64,000 nt of DNA from Mycolicibacterium xanthum (GCF_019710635.1 NZ_JAIFZS010000058.1:18222-82221); one strand, 5' to 3'. Shown: positions 6,280 to 14,018, counted from the stretch's first letter. Program-made: numbers and translations. The notes: generated by a model from the sequence alone, not told the origin.

Positions 6280-7742
6280 TACCTGTCTTCATCGGGGGTG
6301 TCCTCGCTGGCCAGGACGCAAATACCGTGGCGCCAACGATTTCCGTGGGAAGGCTTGGCGGCGGGGTATCCGCGCCGGTCCAACACCTCGCCGAAGTTGC
6401 CACGGCCGATGTCGTCGCATCCTTCGGCTTTCGCCCACCGCTGCCATTCCTCGTAGAGCTGGGTGGTGGTGGCCTTCACCGTGGGTGCGCACACGCACCG
6501 GTCGGCGATGAATCTGCCGACGGTGTCGCTGCGGCGCTGATAGTCGTCGGTGCGGGCCCGCACCGCGTCGGGTTCGGCCAGGCCGCCGTCGAGGTATCCG
6601 CGCAGCCCGGCGATCGCCCACGACAGGATGCCGTCGGCCTCCAGCTCGAGCTTGCCGGGAAGGGTGTCGTCTTGTTCGTCGTCGGGGATGACGGTGTCGA
6701 ACGGGACGACGCGCAGCCGGCGCCAGATCGCGGGGCTGTCACCGGACACCAGCGGTAGATGGTTAGTGACCAGGACGGGTAGGTGCGCCGGGGTGAACTC
6801 CACGAAGTCCTGCCGCATGCGGCGGGCCTTGATGCGGTCACCGCCGGTCAACCGTTTCATGGTGGCTTCGGCCAGGCGCCGGCCCTCGTCGGTTTCGGAC
6901 ACCACCACCAGCCGCCGGCCCATCAGGTCCATTTCTCCGGTGGGGTGTGCCCCTTCGCGGTGCATGAACAGGTCGGGCTCGGCGGTGGCGGCGTAGTCGC
7001 CGAGGGTGTGCAGCACGGCGTTCCAGAAGGTGCTTTTGCCGTTGGCGCCGACACCGGTGCAGATCGGCAGCAGGTGCTCGCGGACCTCGCCGAGCAGCGC
7101 CAGGCCGAGGAGGCGTTGCACGAACCCGCGGACCTGGCTGTCGGGCAGGATGCGGGACAGGAACCCTTCCCATTGCTCGGCTGTCTGCTCGCTGCTGTAG
7201 CCGCCGTTGCAGACCTTGGTGATGCGGTCGGCCGGATCGTGTGCCCGCACCCGTAGGGTGTGGAGGTCCACGGTGCCGTTGGCGGCGTTGAGCAGGTAGG
7301 GGTCGGCGTCGAGGTCGGCGACGGTGGCGGCGAACTCGGTGAGCGCGGAGGCGATCCCGAGGACTCCGACGACTCCGGAGTTCGATTCGCAGGCCCGGAT
7401 GTCGCGTTGCAGTTGCCGGTCGCCGAGCGCGCCGGCCAGCGCCGCCCGGAGTACGTCGAGGACTGCCCGTTTCGCGGCGCCGATCTCATCGACCGCCCAG
7501 CGGGTGCCGTCCCAGTGATACCAGCCGATCCCGTGGACGTGCAGCAGCCGGTCGCGGTGGGACGCGGCGAGCCGGTAGGCCATCCGCACCTGCCCGGAAT
7601 GCCCGAGCCCGCTGGCGTCGGGACCGGGATCGGCCGGGCCCGGATCATCGGGGTGGTGCCCGTTGCGGGCCGCCTGATCGCGGCGGGCATCGTCGGCGAT
7701 GAGTTCAAGCAATTCGTCGGAGCGGTCCAGATCGTCGGTCAC
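6279..7742 (-). CDS. P4-type phage primase/helicase (D5 N-terminal-like, SF3 ATPase), 487 aa
   Basis: Replication protein that would unwind and possibly prime the element's DNA. A D5_N-like region lies at about residues 145-225 (LLNAANGTVDL). The SF3 helicase Walker A is GVGANGKST (230-238), the Walker B-like strand is RRLVVVSETDE, and the sensor segment is LPVLVTNHLP. The C-terminus (TTTQLYEEWQRWAKAEG) resembles the DNA-binding tail of P4 primases. Start: GTG at 7742, behind GGAAGGAGGTGGTCGC and overlapping the upstream stop as GTGA; a longer ATG frame would run through the zinc-finger gene. No intact TOPRIM domain is visible, so priming may need a host primase. Confidence 0.88.
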   Translation of the reverse strand: MTDDLDRSDELLELIADDARRDQAARNGHHPDDPGPADPGPDASGLGHSGQVRMAYRLAASHRDRLLHVHGIGWYHWDGTRWAVDEIGAAKRAVLDVLRAALAGALGDRQLQRDIRACESNSGVVGVLGIASALTEFAATVADLDADPYLLNAANGTVDLHTLRVRAHDPADRITKVCNGGYSSEQTAEQWEGFLSRILPDSQVRGFVQRLLGLALLGEVREHLLPICTGVGANGKSTFWNAVLHTLGDYAATAEPDLFMHREGAHPTGEMDLMGRRLVVVSETDEGRRLAEATMKRLTGGDRIKARRMRQDFVEFTPAHLPVLVTNHLPLVSGDSPAIWRRLRVVPFDTVIPDDEQDDTLPGKLELEADGILSWAIAGLRGYLDGGLAEPDAVRARTDDYQRRSDTVGRFIADRCVCAPTVKATTTQLYEEWQRWAKAEGCDDIGRGNFGEVLDRRGYPAAKPSHGNRWRHGICVLASEDTPDEDR

Positions 7743-7981
7743 GCGACCACCTCCTTCCGCGCCGCTGTGCAGTCGGCTCGGTGCCGGTGATGAACAACCG
7801 GGTAATACAGGCATTGGTCGCAGTACTCGGCCGGTTTCGGGACCGCGGTGCAGTCGGCCCGGTGTTCGCCGCTGTAGACGACCGGGTGGTATCCGCAGCC
7901 GGTGCAATAGTCCGTTGGCGGCGGGAACGTGTTGCCCTGAGAGACAAGGGTGAAGTCGTGGTGATCACGCCGTGCGAACAT
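7739..7981 (-). CDS. 80-aa protein with two tandem CxxC...HxxxC zinc-binding repeats
   Basis: Two near-identical modules are visible: residues 25-44 and 53-71, each of the form Y-C-x2-C-x-Y-x-P-V-V, four or five residues, then H-R-A-D-C. Each could bind one zinc ion through three Cys and one His. The stop overlaps the primase start (GTGA) and the ATG abuts the stop of the ParB-like gene (TGAATG), so it is translated with the replication genes. It may be a DNA- or primase-binding accessory; I cannot name a family. Confidence 0.75.
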   Translation of the reverse strand: MFARRDHHDFTLVSQGNTFPPPTDYCTGCGYHPVVYSGEHRADCTAVPKPAEYCDQCLYYPVVHHRHRADCTAARKEVVA

Positions 7982-8812
7982 TCAGACCACCGCCTGCGGG
8001 TCGGCCGTCGAGGTGTCCAAGTTGGACACCTCGGGATCGGCCCACCGGTAGACCCGTTCGGGGTGCGCATCGCGCCATTGCCGATGCCGGTCATCGCAAA
8101 CCGCGCAGTCTGCATCACACTGCCAGGAGCGGATCTCGTCGAACCCCGTCCCGAGCAGCCGCCCGAACAGTTCCCGGTCGGCCAACCAGTGATCCGCCTC
8201 GCGCAACTGATGCCATGTCATCCGCTCCAGGACGTCGCCGACCGTCTGCCAGTTCGCGCCCTCACGATGCTGCATGAGAGCGGTCATGGCGATCCGGCCC
8301 TGCAAGTCGTTGATCTCGGTGACGACCTGTTTTTCTAGCTCCTCAAGCTGGCGACGTTTCTCGGCGCGGATCTCTTCGGCGCGTTCCTCCTCCCGGCGTT
8401 TGGCCTCTGCCGCAATCTCGGCTTCGGCCTGGCAGAGGGCGGCGCGGACCGCTCCCACCGTGGACGGCGAGCAGCCGACCCGGCGGGCAATTGCACGGTC
8501 GGAATCCCTTGTACGGCGACGGATCTCGTGGCCGATGATGTCGCGGACCTGTTCACGTGTCAGATGGCGGCGTGAGCAGTTGAGCGCGACCGCCCGGTCC
8601 ATCGCGTCATCGTCGTCATCGACGGTGATCACGACGACCGGGTAATTGATGCCGAGTTCGGCGGCGATGGCCGCCCGATGGTTACCATCGACGATCCGGC
8701 CGTACTGATCTTTGATGACCGGCATCTGGACGCCTTTGTCCATGATGTCGTTGCGGAGCGCTTCGTATTGCTCGGCCGGCAGCTCCGGCATCGGCTGGAA
8801 GTGGTCACTCAT
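7982..8812 (-). CDS. ParB/Srx-fold protein with HTH and coiled coil, 276 aa
   Basis: The N-terminal domain has the ParB-like signature around DQYGRIVDGNHRAAIAAELG (residues about 33-52), followed by an HTH (DRAIARRVGCSPSTVGAVR) and a long charged coiled coil (EAEIAAEAKRREEERAEE). The C-terminal part has a C-D-A-D-C-A-V-C-D cluster that could bind metal. No ParA partner lies nearby, so a role in replication control or transcription is as likely as partition. Start ATG at 8812 overlaps the upstream stop (ATGA); a longer frame would overlap the neighbour heavily. Confidence 0.8.
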   Translation of the reverse strand: MSDHFQPMPELPAEQYEALRNDIMDKGVQMPVIKDQYGRIVDGNHRAAIAAELGINYPVVVITVDDDDDAMDRAVALNCSRRHLTREQVRDIIGHEIRRRTRDSDRAIARRVGCSPSTVGAVRAALCQAEAEIAAEAKRREEERAEEIRAEKRRQLEELEKQVVTEINDLQGRIAMTALMQHREGANWQTVGDVLERMTWHQLREADHWLADRELFGRLLGTGFDEIRSWQCDADCAVCDDRHRQWRDAHPERVYRWADPEVSNLDTSTADPQAVV

Positions 8813-9204
8813 GCGATCACCCCGTCGGTCAGCCGGTGCAGTTCCTCGGCGAGGGCGCGGTCGTCGCCGCCGCGCCGCCACATCTGGCGCAGCGTCGTCG
8901 CGTCGAACAACGGTGCCAGTCCGGCGATCGCCAGGTGCTCGGCCGCAGCCACCACACCATCGGCCTGCGGGTCGGACAGCACATCGGGACGCCACGGTGT
9001 CCACGGATCAGCCACCCGGCTGTGCTCAAGGACCGGCAGGCGCCGGGACGCGGCACGCCGACGACGAACACCAGCCACAGCCGCGCACTGACGGTCTGCG
9101 GCGCTAGACTGCGGATAGCCGTCGGCTTCGTGGTGGTTGTCGGTGGTGGTGGTTAGTGTGGTGTCGCCCAGGCCGTGCGCCTGGGCTTCATCTTTTCGGG
9201 CCAT
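8809..9204 (-). CDS. hypothetical protein, 131 aa
   Basis: Not recognised. A polar, His/Thr-rich N-terminus leads to a basic stretch (VRRRRAASRRLP) and a helical C-terminus (AAEHLAIAGLAPLF, ATTLRQMWRRGGDDRALAEELHRL). The ATG directly follows the TAG of the nuclease-like gene, and its stop overlaps the ParB-like start, so it belongs to the coupled leftward chain. Confidence 0.65.
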   Translation of the reverse strand: MARKDEAQAHGLGDTTLTTTTDNHHEADGYPQSSAADRQCAAVAGVRRRRAASRRLPVLEHSRVADPWTPWRPDVLSDPQADGVVAAAEHLAIAGLAPLFDATTLRQMWRRGGDDRALAEELHRLTDGVIA

Positions 9205-9564
9205 CTACGCACCGCCGTCCAACTCGGCGCGGATCATCCTTACAACGCGGCACAACTGTTCATCGAGCGTGTCGCTGTCATCGACGCGGAACACCAGCCA
9301 GCCCTGCGAACGCAGCCAGGCATCGCGGGCGACGTCCTTCACAGCCACATCAGGTCGCCAATGGTGCGGGCCGTCGGCCTCAAGTGCGATTCTCACGGTG
9401 GGCCAGGCGTAGTCGAGCCGGTATTTGCCTACGCGGTATTGGGTCTGATCGAGAATGTCCCAGGTGTGCAGCCGCCAGGTGACTCTGTTCTCCAGCGATG
9501 TGCCGGTTGGCAGGCCGTGCTGCTCGATGAGGTTGCGGGTGATGTGATGGATAGCGGTGGTCAC
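9205..9564 (-). CDS. DUF559-type, VSR-like PD-(D/E)XK nuclease-fold protein, 119 aa
   Basis: The core fits the DUF559/very-short-patch-repair nuclease fold: a YRLDYAWP strand with D51, then IALEADGPHHW with E62-x-D64, then a helix and RSQGWLVFRV. These acidic residues would form the metal site of a PD-(D/E)XK nuclease. It could cut or repair DNA during the element's replication, or act against competitors. The GTG start overlaps the xis stop (GTGA). Fold assignment is good; nuclease activity is inferred. Confidence 0.78.
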   Translation of the reverse strand: MTTAIHHITRNLIEQHGLPTGTSLENRVTWRLHTWDILDQTQYRVGKYRLDYAWPTVRIALEADGPHHWRPDVAVKDVARDAWLRSQGWLVFRVDDSDTLDEQLCRVVRMIRAELDGGA

Positions 9565-9755
9565 GCCGCACCGCCGACCGGCTGGATAAAAGCCTCAAGT
9601 TCGTTGAGGTCGACCTTGATCAGGCGGGGGCCGACACGGTAGCCGGTGAGCCTGCCTTCGGAGATCCAGCGGCGAAGGGTTCTCGGGTGAACGTCGGCGT
9701 TCTTGGCGGCTACGGGAATGCCAGCCAGACGCGGCTGAGCCTTCGATTTGGACAT
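9561..9755 (-). CDS. xis: excisionase-like MerR/Xis HTH protein, 64 aa
   Basis: A short winged-helix protein: GIPVAAKNADVHPRTLRRWISEGRLTGYRVG in pieces gives the HTH and wing of Xis/MerR-type proteins, followed by IKVDLNELEAFI. Such proteins bend attachment DNA and direct the integrase toward excision. It is the first gene of the coupled replication chain, with an 84-bp leader behind the 9840 gene. Recognition is confident for the fold; the excisionase role follows from its place near an integrase. Confidence 0.82.
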   Translation of the reverse strand: MSKSKAQPRLAGIPVAAKNADVHPRTLRRWISEGRLTGYRVGPRLIKVDLNELEAFIQPVGGAA

Positions 9756-9839
9756 GGCGCACCTCTCGCACCGGGTGCCGACTCCGGTAGGGGTGCGCCA
9801 ATTCTGGACGGGCTCAGTGTTCCGTTATGCCTACATACG

Positions 9840-10301
9840 TTACATGGTGTTCCCGCGTGGGAGCGGGATCGTGGCGCCTCGGCGGGTTGCGGCGAGATCC
9901 TGGCGGATCTCAGAGAAGGTGATGTTGAAGAACGTCCGGTGTGGGCACCGCAGTGTGATTCGCTCACTCTCACTGTCGCCGCTGGTGAGCCACTGAGCCC
10001 GCGCCGGGTCGCGTTCGCGTTCAACCTGGAACACGTCGGGGCGCCCAGCGCCCGCGGCGGGCCGTTGCGGCGGGCGGCCGAGCAGCACACCATCGGGTGT
10101 CGAGAGCACATGCAGAAGGACGCAGCGGCACCCTGCCCGCCGGTAGGTGATCAGCAAGTGGGCGTTGAGCTTTCGCTTGTCCGACAGGAAAGACTCGTAT
10201 CGTGCGGCCCGCTGCCGTGCCGGCTCAAGGACAACCCTGTCCATGATGTTGATCAGCCGGGCGATGTCATCGGGGTCGACGCGGTCCTCTTCGTCATCCA
10301 T
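9840..10301 (-). CDS. element protein with Cys motifs, 153 aa, unknown
   Basis: Not recognised. The ATG at 10301 overlaps the integrase stop by one base (TGATG). An N-terminal helical part (DDIARLINIMDRVVLEPARQR) is followed by AGCRCVLLHVL and, near the C-terminus, ITLRCPHRTFFNITF; the C-x-C and R-C-P-H residues could form a zinc site. It lies between int and xis, where phages often keep regulators. Function open. Confidence 0.7.
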   Translation of the reverse strand: MDDEEDRVDPDDIARLINIMDRVVLEPARQRAARYESFLSDKRKLNAHLLITYRRAGCRCVLLHVLSTPDGVLLGRPPQRPAAGAGRPDVFQVERERDPARAQWLTSGDSESERITLRCPHRTFFNITFSEIRQDLAATRRGATIPLPRGNTM

Positions 10302-11398
10302 CAGGCACCGCCTGCGGCAAGTTTCGACAGACGTTCGGCAATCTCGGCGTCGCGGCCCTCGGCGACATGCTGGTACTTGAGCGCCATCGCCGGGCTGGTG
10401 TGACCCAGCCTGTGCATCAACTCGGCGGTGGTGGCGCCGGACTGCGCGGCCAGAACCGCGCCGACGTGCCTTAAGTCGTGGACGCGGAAGTTCGGCTTGC
10501 CGATGGCGGCGCGGGCTTTCTCCCACGGATACTGGTACTCGTAGTGGCGCACATGCCCGCCGGCCTTGCCGGTGAACAGCAGCGAGTCGCCGGCCTTGCC
10601 GACATGCTCGGCGAGATGCTTCTTCAGGGCCGGCCTGATGTGCGGCGGCACGTTCACGGTTCTGATGCCCGCCGACGTTTTCGGCTCCCCGACGTGGATC
10701 GCGCCCTGGCGGTAAGTGACCGCCCGCCGAACATGCACCGCACTGCAATCGCGCTCGATGTCCTTACGGCGCAACTCCGATGTCTCACCCCAGCGCAGTC
10801 CGCACCAGGCGGCCAGAGTCACGGTCATCTGCAAATGCTTCGGCATCTTCGCAGCGAGCTTGTCCAGCTCGGCCGGGGTGAGCACGTCGACCTGATGACG
10901 CCGCCTGGTCTGCGATGCCTTCGGAATGCGGCACGGGTTGCCGTCGAGCAGTTCGTCCTGCACGGCGGTGGCGCAGATCGCGTGCAGCAGGCTGTATGCG
11001 TGGGCGTTGCGGGTCGGGGTGTCCGCGCCGAGGTCGGCGTGCCATTCGCGAACCTGGGCGGGGGTGAGCTTCACCAGCTTGGTGTCGCCGAGGTCGGGCA
11101 GAATCAGCCGATCGAGCAGTGACCGGTAGAGCTGGTGGGTGCGGGGGCGTAGCCGCCGCTGTTCCAGCCAGCGGTCGGCGTACTTGGTCAGGGTGATGCC
11201 GTCGGAGCGTTCCGCGGCGCCCCAGGTGCCGAGGTCGATCTTGCGGCGTTCGTTGGACAGCCAGCCCTCGGCGTCGGACTCCTGGGAGTACGTGCGCGGC
11301 GCTTTGTGCAGGCGCGTGTCGGGTCCGACGTAGGCTGCCTGCCATCGGCCGCTAGGTAGTTGGCGCACCCGGCCGAACCCGCGTTTCTTCCGCGCCAT
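10301..11398 (-). CDS. int: tyrosine site-specific integrase, 365 aa
   Basis: Catalyses insertion and, with Xis, excision at the tRNA-Pro site. The N-terminal arm-binding part (residues 1-60, GRWQAAYVGPD) is followed by a SAM-like core-binding domain (about 68-160) and the catalytic domain with R202 (GLRWGE), K240 (GEPKTSAG), H307-x-x-R310 (VHDLRHVG), H333 (RLGHTS) and the nucleophile Y342 (ALKYQHV). All six expected residues are present. It lies next to attR; arm-type sites are at 1866-1893 and 11424-11441. The start ATG (11398) has only a weak ribosome site (GAGGGG). Confidence 0.96.
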   Translation of the reverse strand: MARKKRGFGRVRQLPSGRWQAAYVGPDTRLHKAPRTYSQESDAEGWLSNERRKIDLGTWGAAERSDGITLTKYADRWLEQRRLRPRTHQLYRSLLDRLILPDLGDTKLVKLTPAQVREWHADLGADTPTRNAHAYSLLHAICATAVQDELLDGNPCRIPKASQTRRRHQVDVLTPAELDKLAAKMPKHLQMTVTLAAWCGLRWGETSELRRKDIERDCSAVHVRRAVTYRQGAIHVGEPKTSAGIRTVNVPPHIRPALKKHLAEHVGKAGDSLLFTGKAGGHVRHYEYQYPWEKARAAIGKPNFRVHDLRHVGAVLAAQSGATTAELMHRLGHTSPAMALKYQHVAEGRDAEIAERLSKLAAGGA

Positions 11399-11423
11399 CG
11401 TTTGCCATCCCCTCGGTCATTCC

Positions 11424-11441
11424 GTGCAAGATTCGTGCAAC
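11424..11441 (+). repeat. right integrase arm-type sites (two direct repeats)
   Basis: GTGCAAG (11424-11430) and GTGCAAC (11435-11441), 11 bp apart, repeat the motif and spacing of the left arm sites, just upstream of int and inside attR. Confidence 0.7.
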
Positions 11442-11460
11442 ATGAATGTACCAATGTGTC

Positions 11461-11481
11461 TGACAGTGTCCTATACTGTCA
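11461..11481. promoter_or_regulatory. inverted repeat TGACAGT-N7-ACTGTCA upstream of int, possible operator
   Basis: Perfect 7-bp half-sites (11461-11467 and 11475-11481) with a 7-bp spacer lie between the arm sites and attR, about 60 bp upstream of the integrase start. A TATACT sequence overlaps the right half-site. It suits a dimeric repressor controlling int, but no repressor gene was recognised in the element. Confidence 0.5.
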
Positions 11482-11559
11482 CTGCGGCTTGAGCGGCATA
11501 CCAGCAGGTAGAAGCGCGAAAACCGCTGATAAGAGAATCGGCCACGTCGCATCCACCAT

Positions 11560-11585
11560 CAGGTTCAAATCCTGTCAGCCCGACC
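11560..11585 (+). repeat. attR core (26-bp direct repeat)
   Basis: Identical to 1825-1850. The following base is A, so this copy reads ACCA after the acceptor sequence, as expected for the original tRNA 3' end with encoded CCA. Confidence 0.95.
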
Positions 11586-11594
11586 AAGAATAAG

Positions 11595-11623
11595 GGCCAG
11601 GTCGGCTTCAGCCGGTCCTGGCC
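11595..11623 (+). terminator. displaced tRNA-Pro terminator
   Basis: GGCCAGG (11595-11601) pairs with CCTGGCC (11617-11623), with an inner CGGC-TTCA-GCCG hairpin, followed by TTT. It begins 10 bases after attR, so before integration it would have directly followed the tRNA-Pro gene. Confidence 0.75.
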
Positions 11624-11801
11624 TTTGCGTTGCGGAGGGCGACCAGGATGTCGCGAGCCCGAGTGCCCTCCGGGTCAGCGGCGCTCAGACGGCGGCTCCT
11701 GTCAGCCCGACGTTGTGATGTCTCAGGACATCGGAATGGTCCCGCTTGACCGTCGAACGAGTCCGCTCGCATCTCGATGCCGAGCCGTGGCACTGCGATC
11801 C

Positions 11802-12191
11802 TCAAGCGACAAGCTCGATATGGGCATCGTGGCCATGAGATCGGGCGAGCCGTCCGTCGCAGGTGACAAGCGGTACGTCGAAGCCCTCTGCGAGGGCGAT
11901 GTAAAGTCCGTCGGCCACGCTGTGAGTGCTCCGCAATTGGTAGGCGCGCGAGACGAATGGCTTTGTCGGCCAACGACGAACCGGCAGGCTCAGGAAGTCG
12001 GCAACCGCGACGAGTCCTTCGTGATCGCTGATCAGCCGCCGCATGACGGCCCGCCGTACCGCCCCCATGACCTCGACGTCGAAGTGGGCAGGGGCATGCA
12101 CCGCCTCGCCCCGCAAGCGCTGCGCCACTGCCGCACCCGGCGGCGTCGCGAGGACGAGTTCGACCACCGCAGAGGCGTCCACCACGATCAC
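11802..12191 (-). CDS. vapC: VapC-type PIN-domain toxin, 129 aa
   Basis: PIN-domain ribonuclease of a type II toxin-antitoxin system. Acidic metal-binding residues are in place: D5 (IVVDASA), E40 (FDVEVMG), D94 (SVADGLY) and D112 (VTCDGRL). The GTG start overlaps the vapB stop as GTGA, the usual coupled arrangement. Length is normal. It sits just outside attR, so it belongs to the host flank rather than to the element as bounded here. Confidence 0.9.
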   Translation of the reverse strand: MIVVDASAVVELVLATPPGAAVAQRLRGEAVHAPAHFDVEVMGAVRRAVMRRLISDHEGLVAVADFLSLPVRRWPTKPFVSRAYQLRSTHSVADGLYIALAEGFDVPLVTCDGRLARSHGHDAHIELVA

Positions 12192-12415
12192 TCGGACCGA
12201 GCCTCGTCAAGCAACTCGGCTGCGCTCGCACCGAGGTCTCGGCGCGGCAATGCCGCGAGACGGGAAAGAACATCATCGAGGGCTGGCTCTCCCGCGATCT
12301 CGGCGAGCCGAGTCAGCAGGAAATCGCTCAGGCTCATCCGCTGCGCTGCGGCACGGGCCTTCAGTTCGTGGAGAAGTTCGTCCGGAACATTTCGAATCTG
12401 GACCATGCTAGACAT
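12188..12415 (-). CDS. vapB: VapB-type antitoxin, 75 aa
   Basis: Ribbon-helix-helix antitoxin of the FitA/VapB type: VQIRNVPDELLHELKARAAAQRMS (in part) gives the beta strand and helices, and SLSDFLLTRLAEIA continues the fold. The C-terminal part, rich in Glu/Leu, would bind the toxin. First gene of the vapBC pair; the start may be the ATG at 12415 or the inner one at 12406. AT-rich repeats with CATG (12432-12447) upstream may be the autoregulatory site. Confidence 0.88.
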   Translation of the reverse strand: MSSMVQIRNVPDELLHELKARAAAQRMSLSDFLLTRLAEIAGEPALDDVLSRLAALPRRDLGASAAELLDEARSE

Positions 12416-12595
12416 GCTTTAACCATACTCTTCATGTTTTACACATGCGATAAAGTTTGAGCGGCGCTGGGATTGTCGGATGGGACCGCGTCGGGACCAC
12501 TCGTCATCCCCTAATGCCGAACGCCGCAACACGGCCGCCGACCCATGGCGCCGGCCGGGGCGAGCGCCGGGCACCGACCCGGGCAGAGCGTGCCG

Positions 12596-12909
12596 ATGAA
12601 AATTGCGTTCACCGCCGGCAGGAGGAGCTGCGCCGCGAGCTTCGGGACTACTTCGCGACGCCGATGACCCCGAACGCCGCGAGGCGCTGAGCTTCGTCGA
12701 CGGCCAATACCGCGACGGCGCGGTCTATCTCGAGGTGATCCGGCAGCTCGGCAGGGACGGCTGGCTGGCCATCGGCTGGCCCACCGAGTTCGGCGGTGGG
12801 GCCCGGTCGATGGTGGAGCAGCGGATCTTCGGTGACGCCGCGGCAGTGGCCGGAGTGGCCGTCCCGTACCTGACCATCAACACCATCGGCCCGACGCTGA
12901 TGCAGCACG
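12596..12909 (+). pseudogene. acyl-CoA dehydrogenase N-terminal relic
   Basis: ATG AAA ATT GCG TTC ACC GCC starts a typical mycobacterial FadE N-terminus, but a missing base near 12618 moves the frame to Q-E-E-L-R-R-E-L-R-D-Y-F, and another near 12670 (CCG-AAC for CCGGAAC) moves it to E-R-R-E-A-L-S-F. The third stretch continues with DGWLAIGWPTEFGGG and NTIGPTLMQHGT, which is standard acyl-CoA dehydrogenase sequence, then ends abruptly. Two frameshifts and loss of the catalytic C-terminus mark it as a relic. Confidence 0.8.
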
Positions 12910-13119
12910 GTACCGGAGATCGCGGCGCGGATCTGTGCGAACGGCCCACTGGCGGTGCAGAAGTCGAAGGCGTCGATCCTGGCCACGGGCTGGCTCGACG
13001 AACAGGACGCTCGGGCGATCGAAAGCGGATTCACCGCGCAGGTCATCGGTTCGCAGGATGCCCGCGAGGGCCTCAGGGCGTTCGCGGAGAAGCGCAGGCC
13101 GCGCTTCGGCGGACGGTAA
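12910..13119 (+). pseudogene. enoyl-CoA hydratase/isomerase C-terminal relic
   Basis: Read from 12911, the frame gives VPEIAARICANGPLAVQKSK, then a segment ending QDAREGLRAFAEKRRPRFGGR and a TAA. This is the usual end of a crotonase-family protein. It joins directly to the acyl-CoA dehydrogenase relic, so the junction near 12910 looks like a deletion that removed the end of one gene and the beginning of its neighbour. Confidence 0.75.
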
Positions 13120-13193
13120 CTTGCTCGGCGCGCATCGCGGGACACCTCCCGCACTGGCCGCCCCCGGGTCACCGGCAGCACGTCGAGCACTGG

Positions 13194-14018
13194 TCAGCCG
13201 ACAATCGGCAGTCGCCGCTCGCGGGCGAGCCGGTGTAGCGCAGCCTGCATCACGCGGCGCACGTGGGCGTCGACCACCGCGGGGTCGGCGTCGGGTCCGT
13301 ATTCGGCGATGACGTCGACGGGTTTGAGCACCTCGGTGATGATCTTGGTGGGCAGCGGCATGTTGACCGGGAGAAGGGCACTCGGCCCGAACGGGAAACC
13401 GATCGAGACGGGCAGGATGTCCGTCCGGCCCAGCCTGCGTTCCAGGCCGGTCAACCGCAGCGCACGGGCCAGCCATACGCCGCGGGTCAGGTACAGCTGC
13501 GTCTCCTGGCCACCGATCGACACCGCGGGCACGATCGGGACGCCGGCCCGCACCGCGGCGGTCACGTACCCGGTGCGGCCGGCGAAGCTGATGAGGTTCT
13601 CCCGAAGCGTGGGCCGGTACACGTCGTAGTCTCCACCGGGGTACAAGAGGGTCACCGCCCCTGCCGCCAGCGCCGCGGCGGCGTTTTCGGGGTTTGCCTG
13701 AACGATCCCGAGCTGGGGCAGCCACTTGCCCGCGGGGCCGTGGAACAACATGTCGTGGGCCAGGATGTAGAGCGGGCGCTGATAACCGAACCTGCGGTAG
13801 AAGTCGACCGCGAACACCGCCGGGTCGGGAGTGACCATACCCCCGGAGTGGTTGCACACGACCAGCGACGCCCCGCTGGGGAGGTTGTCGAGACCGCGCA
13901 CCTCCGATCGGAAGTACAGCTTGTTCATCGGTTGCAGCACAGCGACCAGTCGCCGCACGGCACCGCGGTTCCACCTGCCCACCTGGGTGCGCACAATATT
14001 GGCGTCGCTGCCGGCCAT
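13194..14018 (-). CDS. PlsC-like lysophospholipid acyltransferase family protein, 274 aa
   Basis: Probable membrane-associated acyltransferase of glycerolipid or envelope-lipid synthesis. Visible features: the N-H-S-G-G-M-V-T-P-D block (an H-to-D catalytic motif longer than the usual HX4D), a later LLYPGGDYDV block equivalent to the FPEG motif, and VPIVPAVSIGG equivalent to the final conserved strand. The ATG at 14018 follows GAGGAGGGCG and is preferred over a farther upstream ATG. The next gene to the right is divergent. The acceptor is unknown. Confidence 0.82.
   Translation of the reverse strand: MAGSDANIVRTQVGRWNRGAVRRLVAVLQPMNKLYFRSEVRGLDNLPSGASLVVCNHSGGMVTPDPAVFAVDFYRRFGYQRPLYILAHDMLFHGPAGKWLPQLGIVQANPENAAAALAAGAVTLLYPGGDYDVYRPTLRENLISFAGRTGYVTAAVRAGVPIVPAVSIGGQETQLYLTRGVWLARALRLTGLERRLGRTDILPVSIGFPFGPSALLPVNMPLPTKIITEVLKPVDVIAEYGPDADPAVVDAHVRRVMQAALHRLARERRLPIVG

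Noticed and set aside
11608..11801. Leftward open frame ending ARDILVALRNAK next to attR
   Set aside because: The tail looks protein-like, but most of the frame is antisense or out of frame to vapC and no start or domain could be supported.
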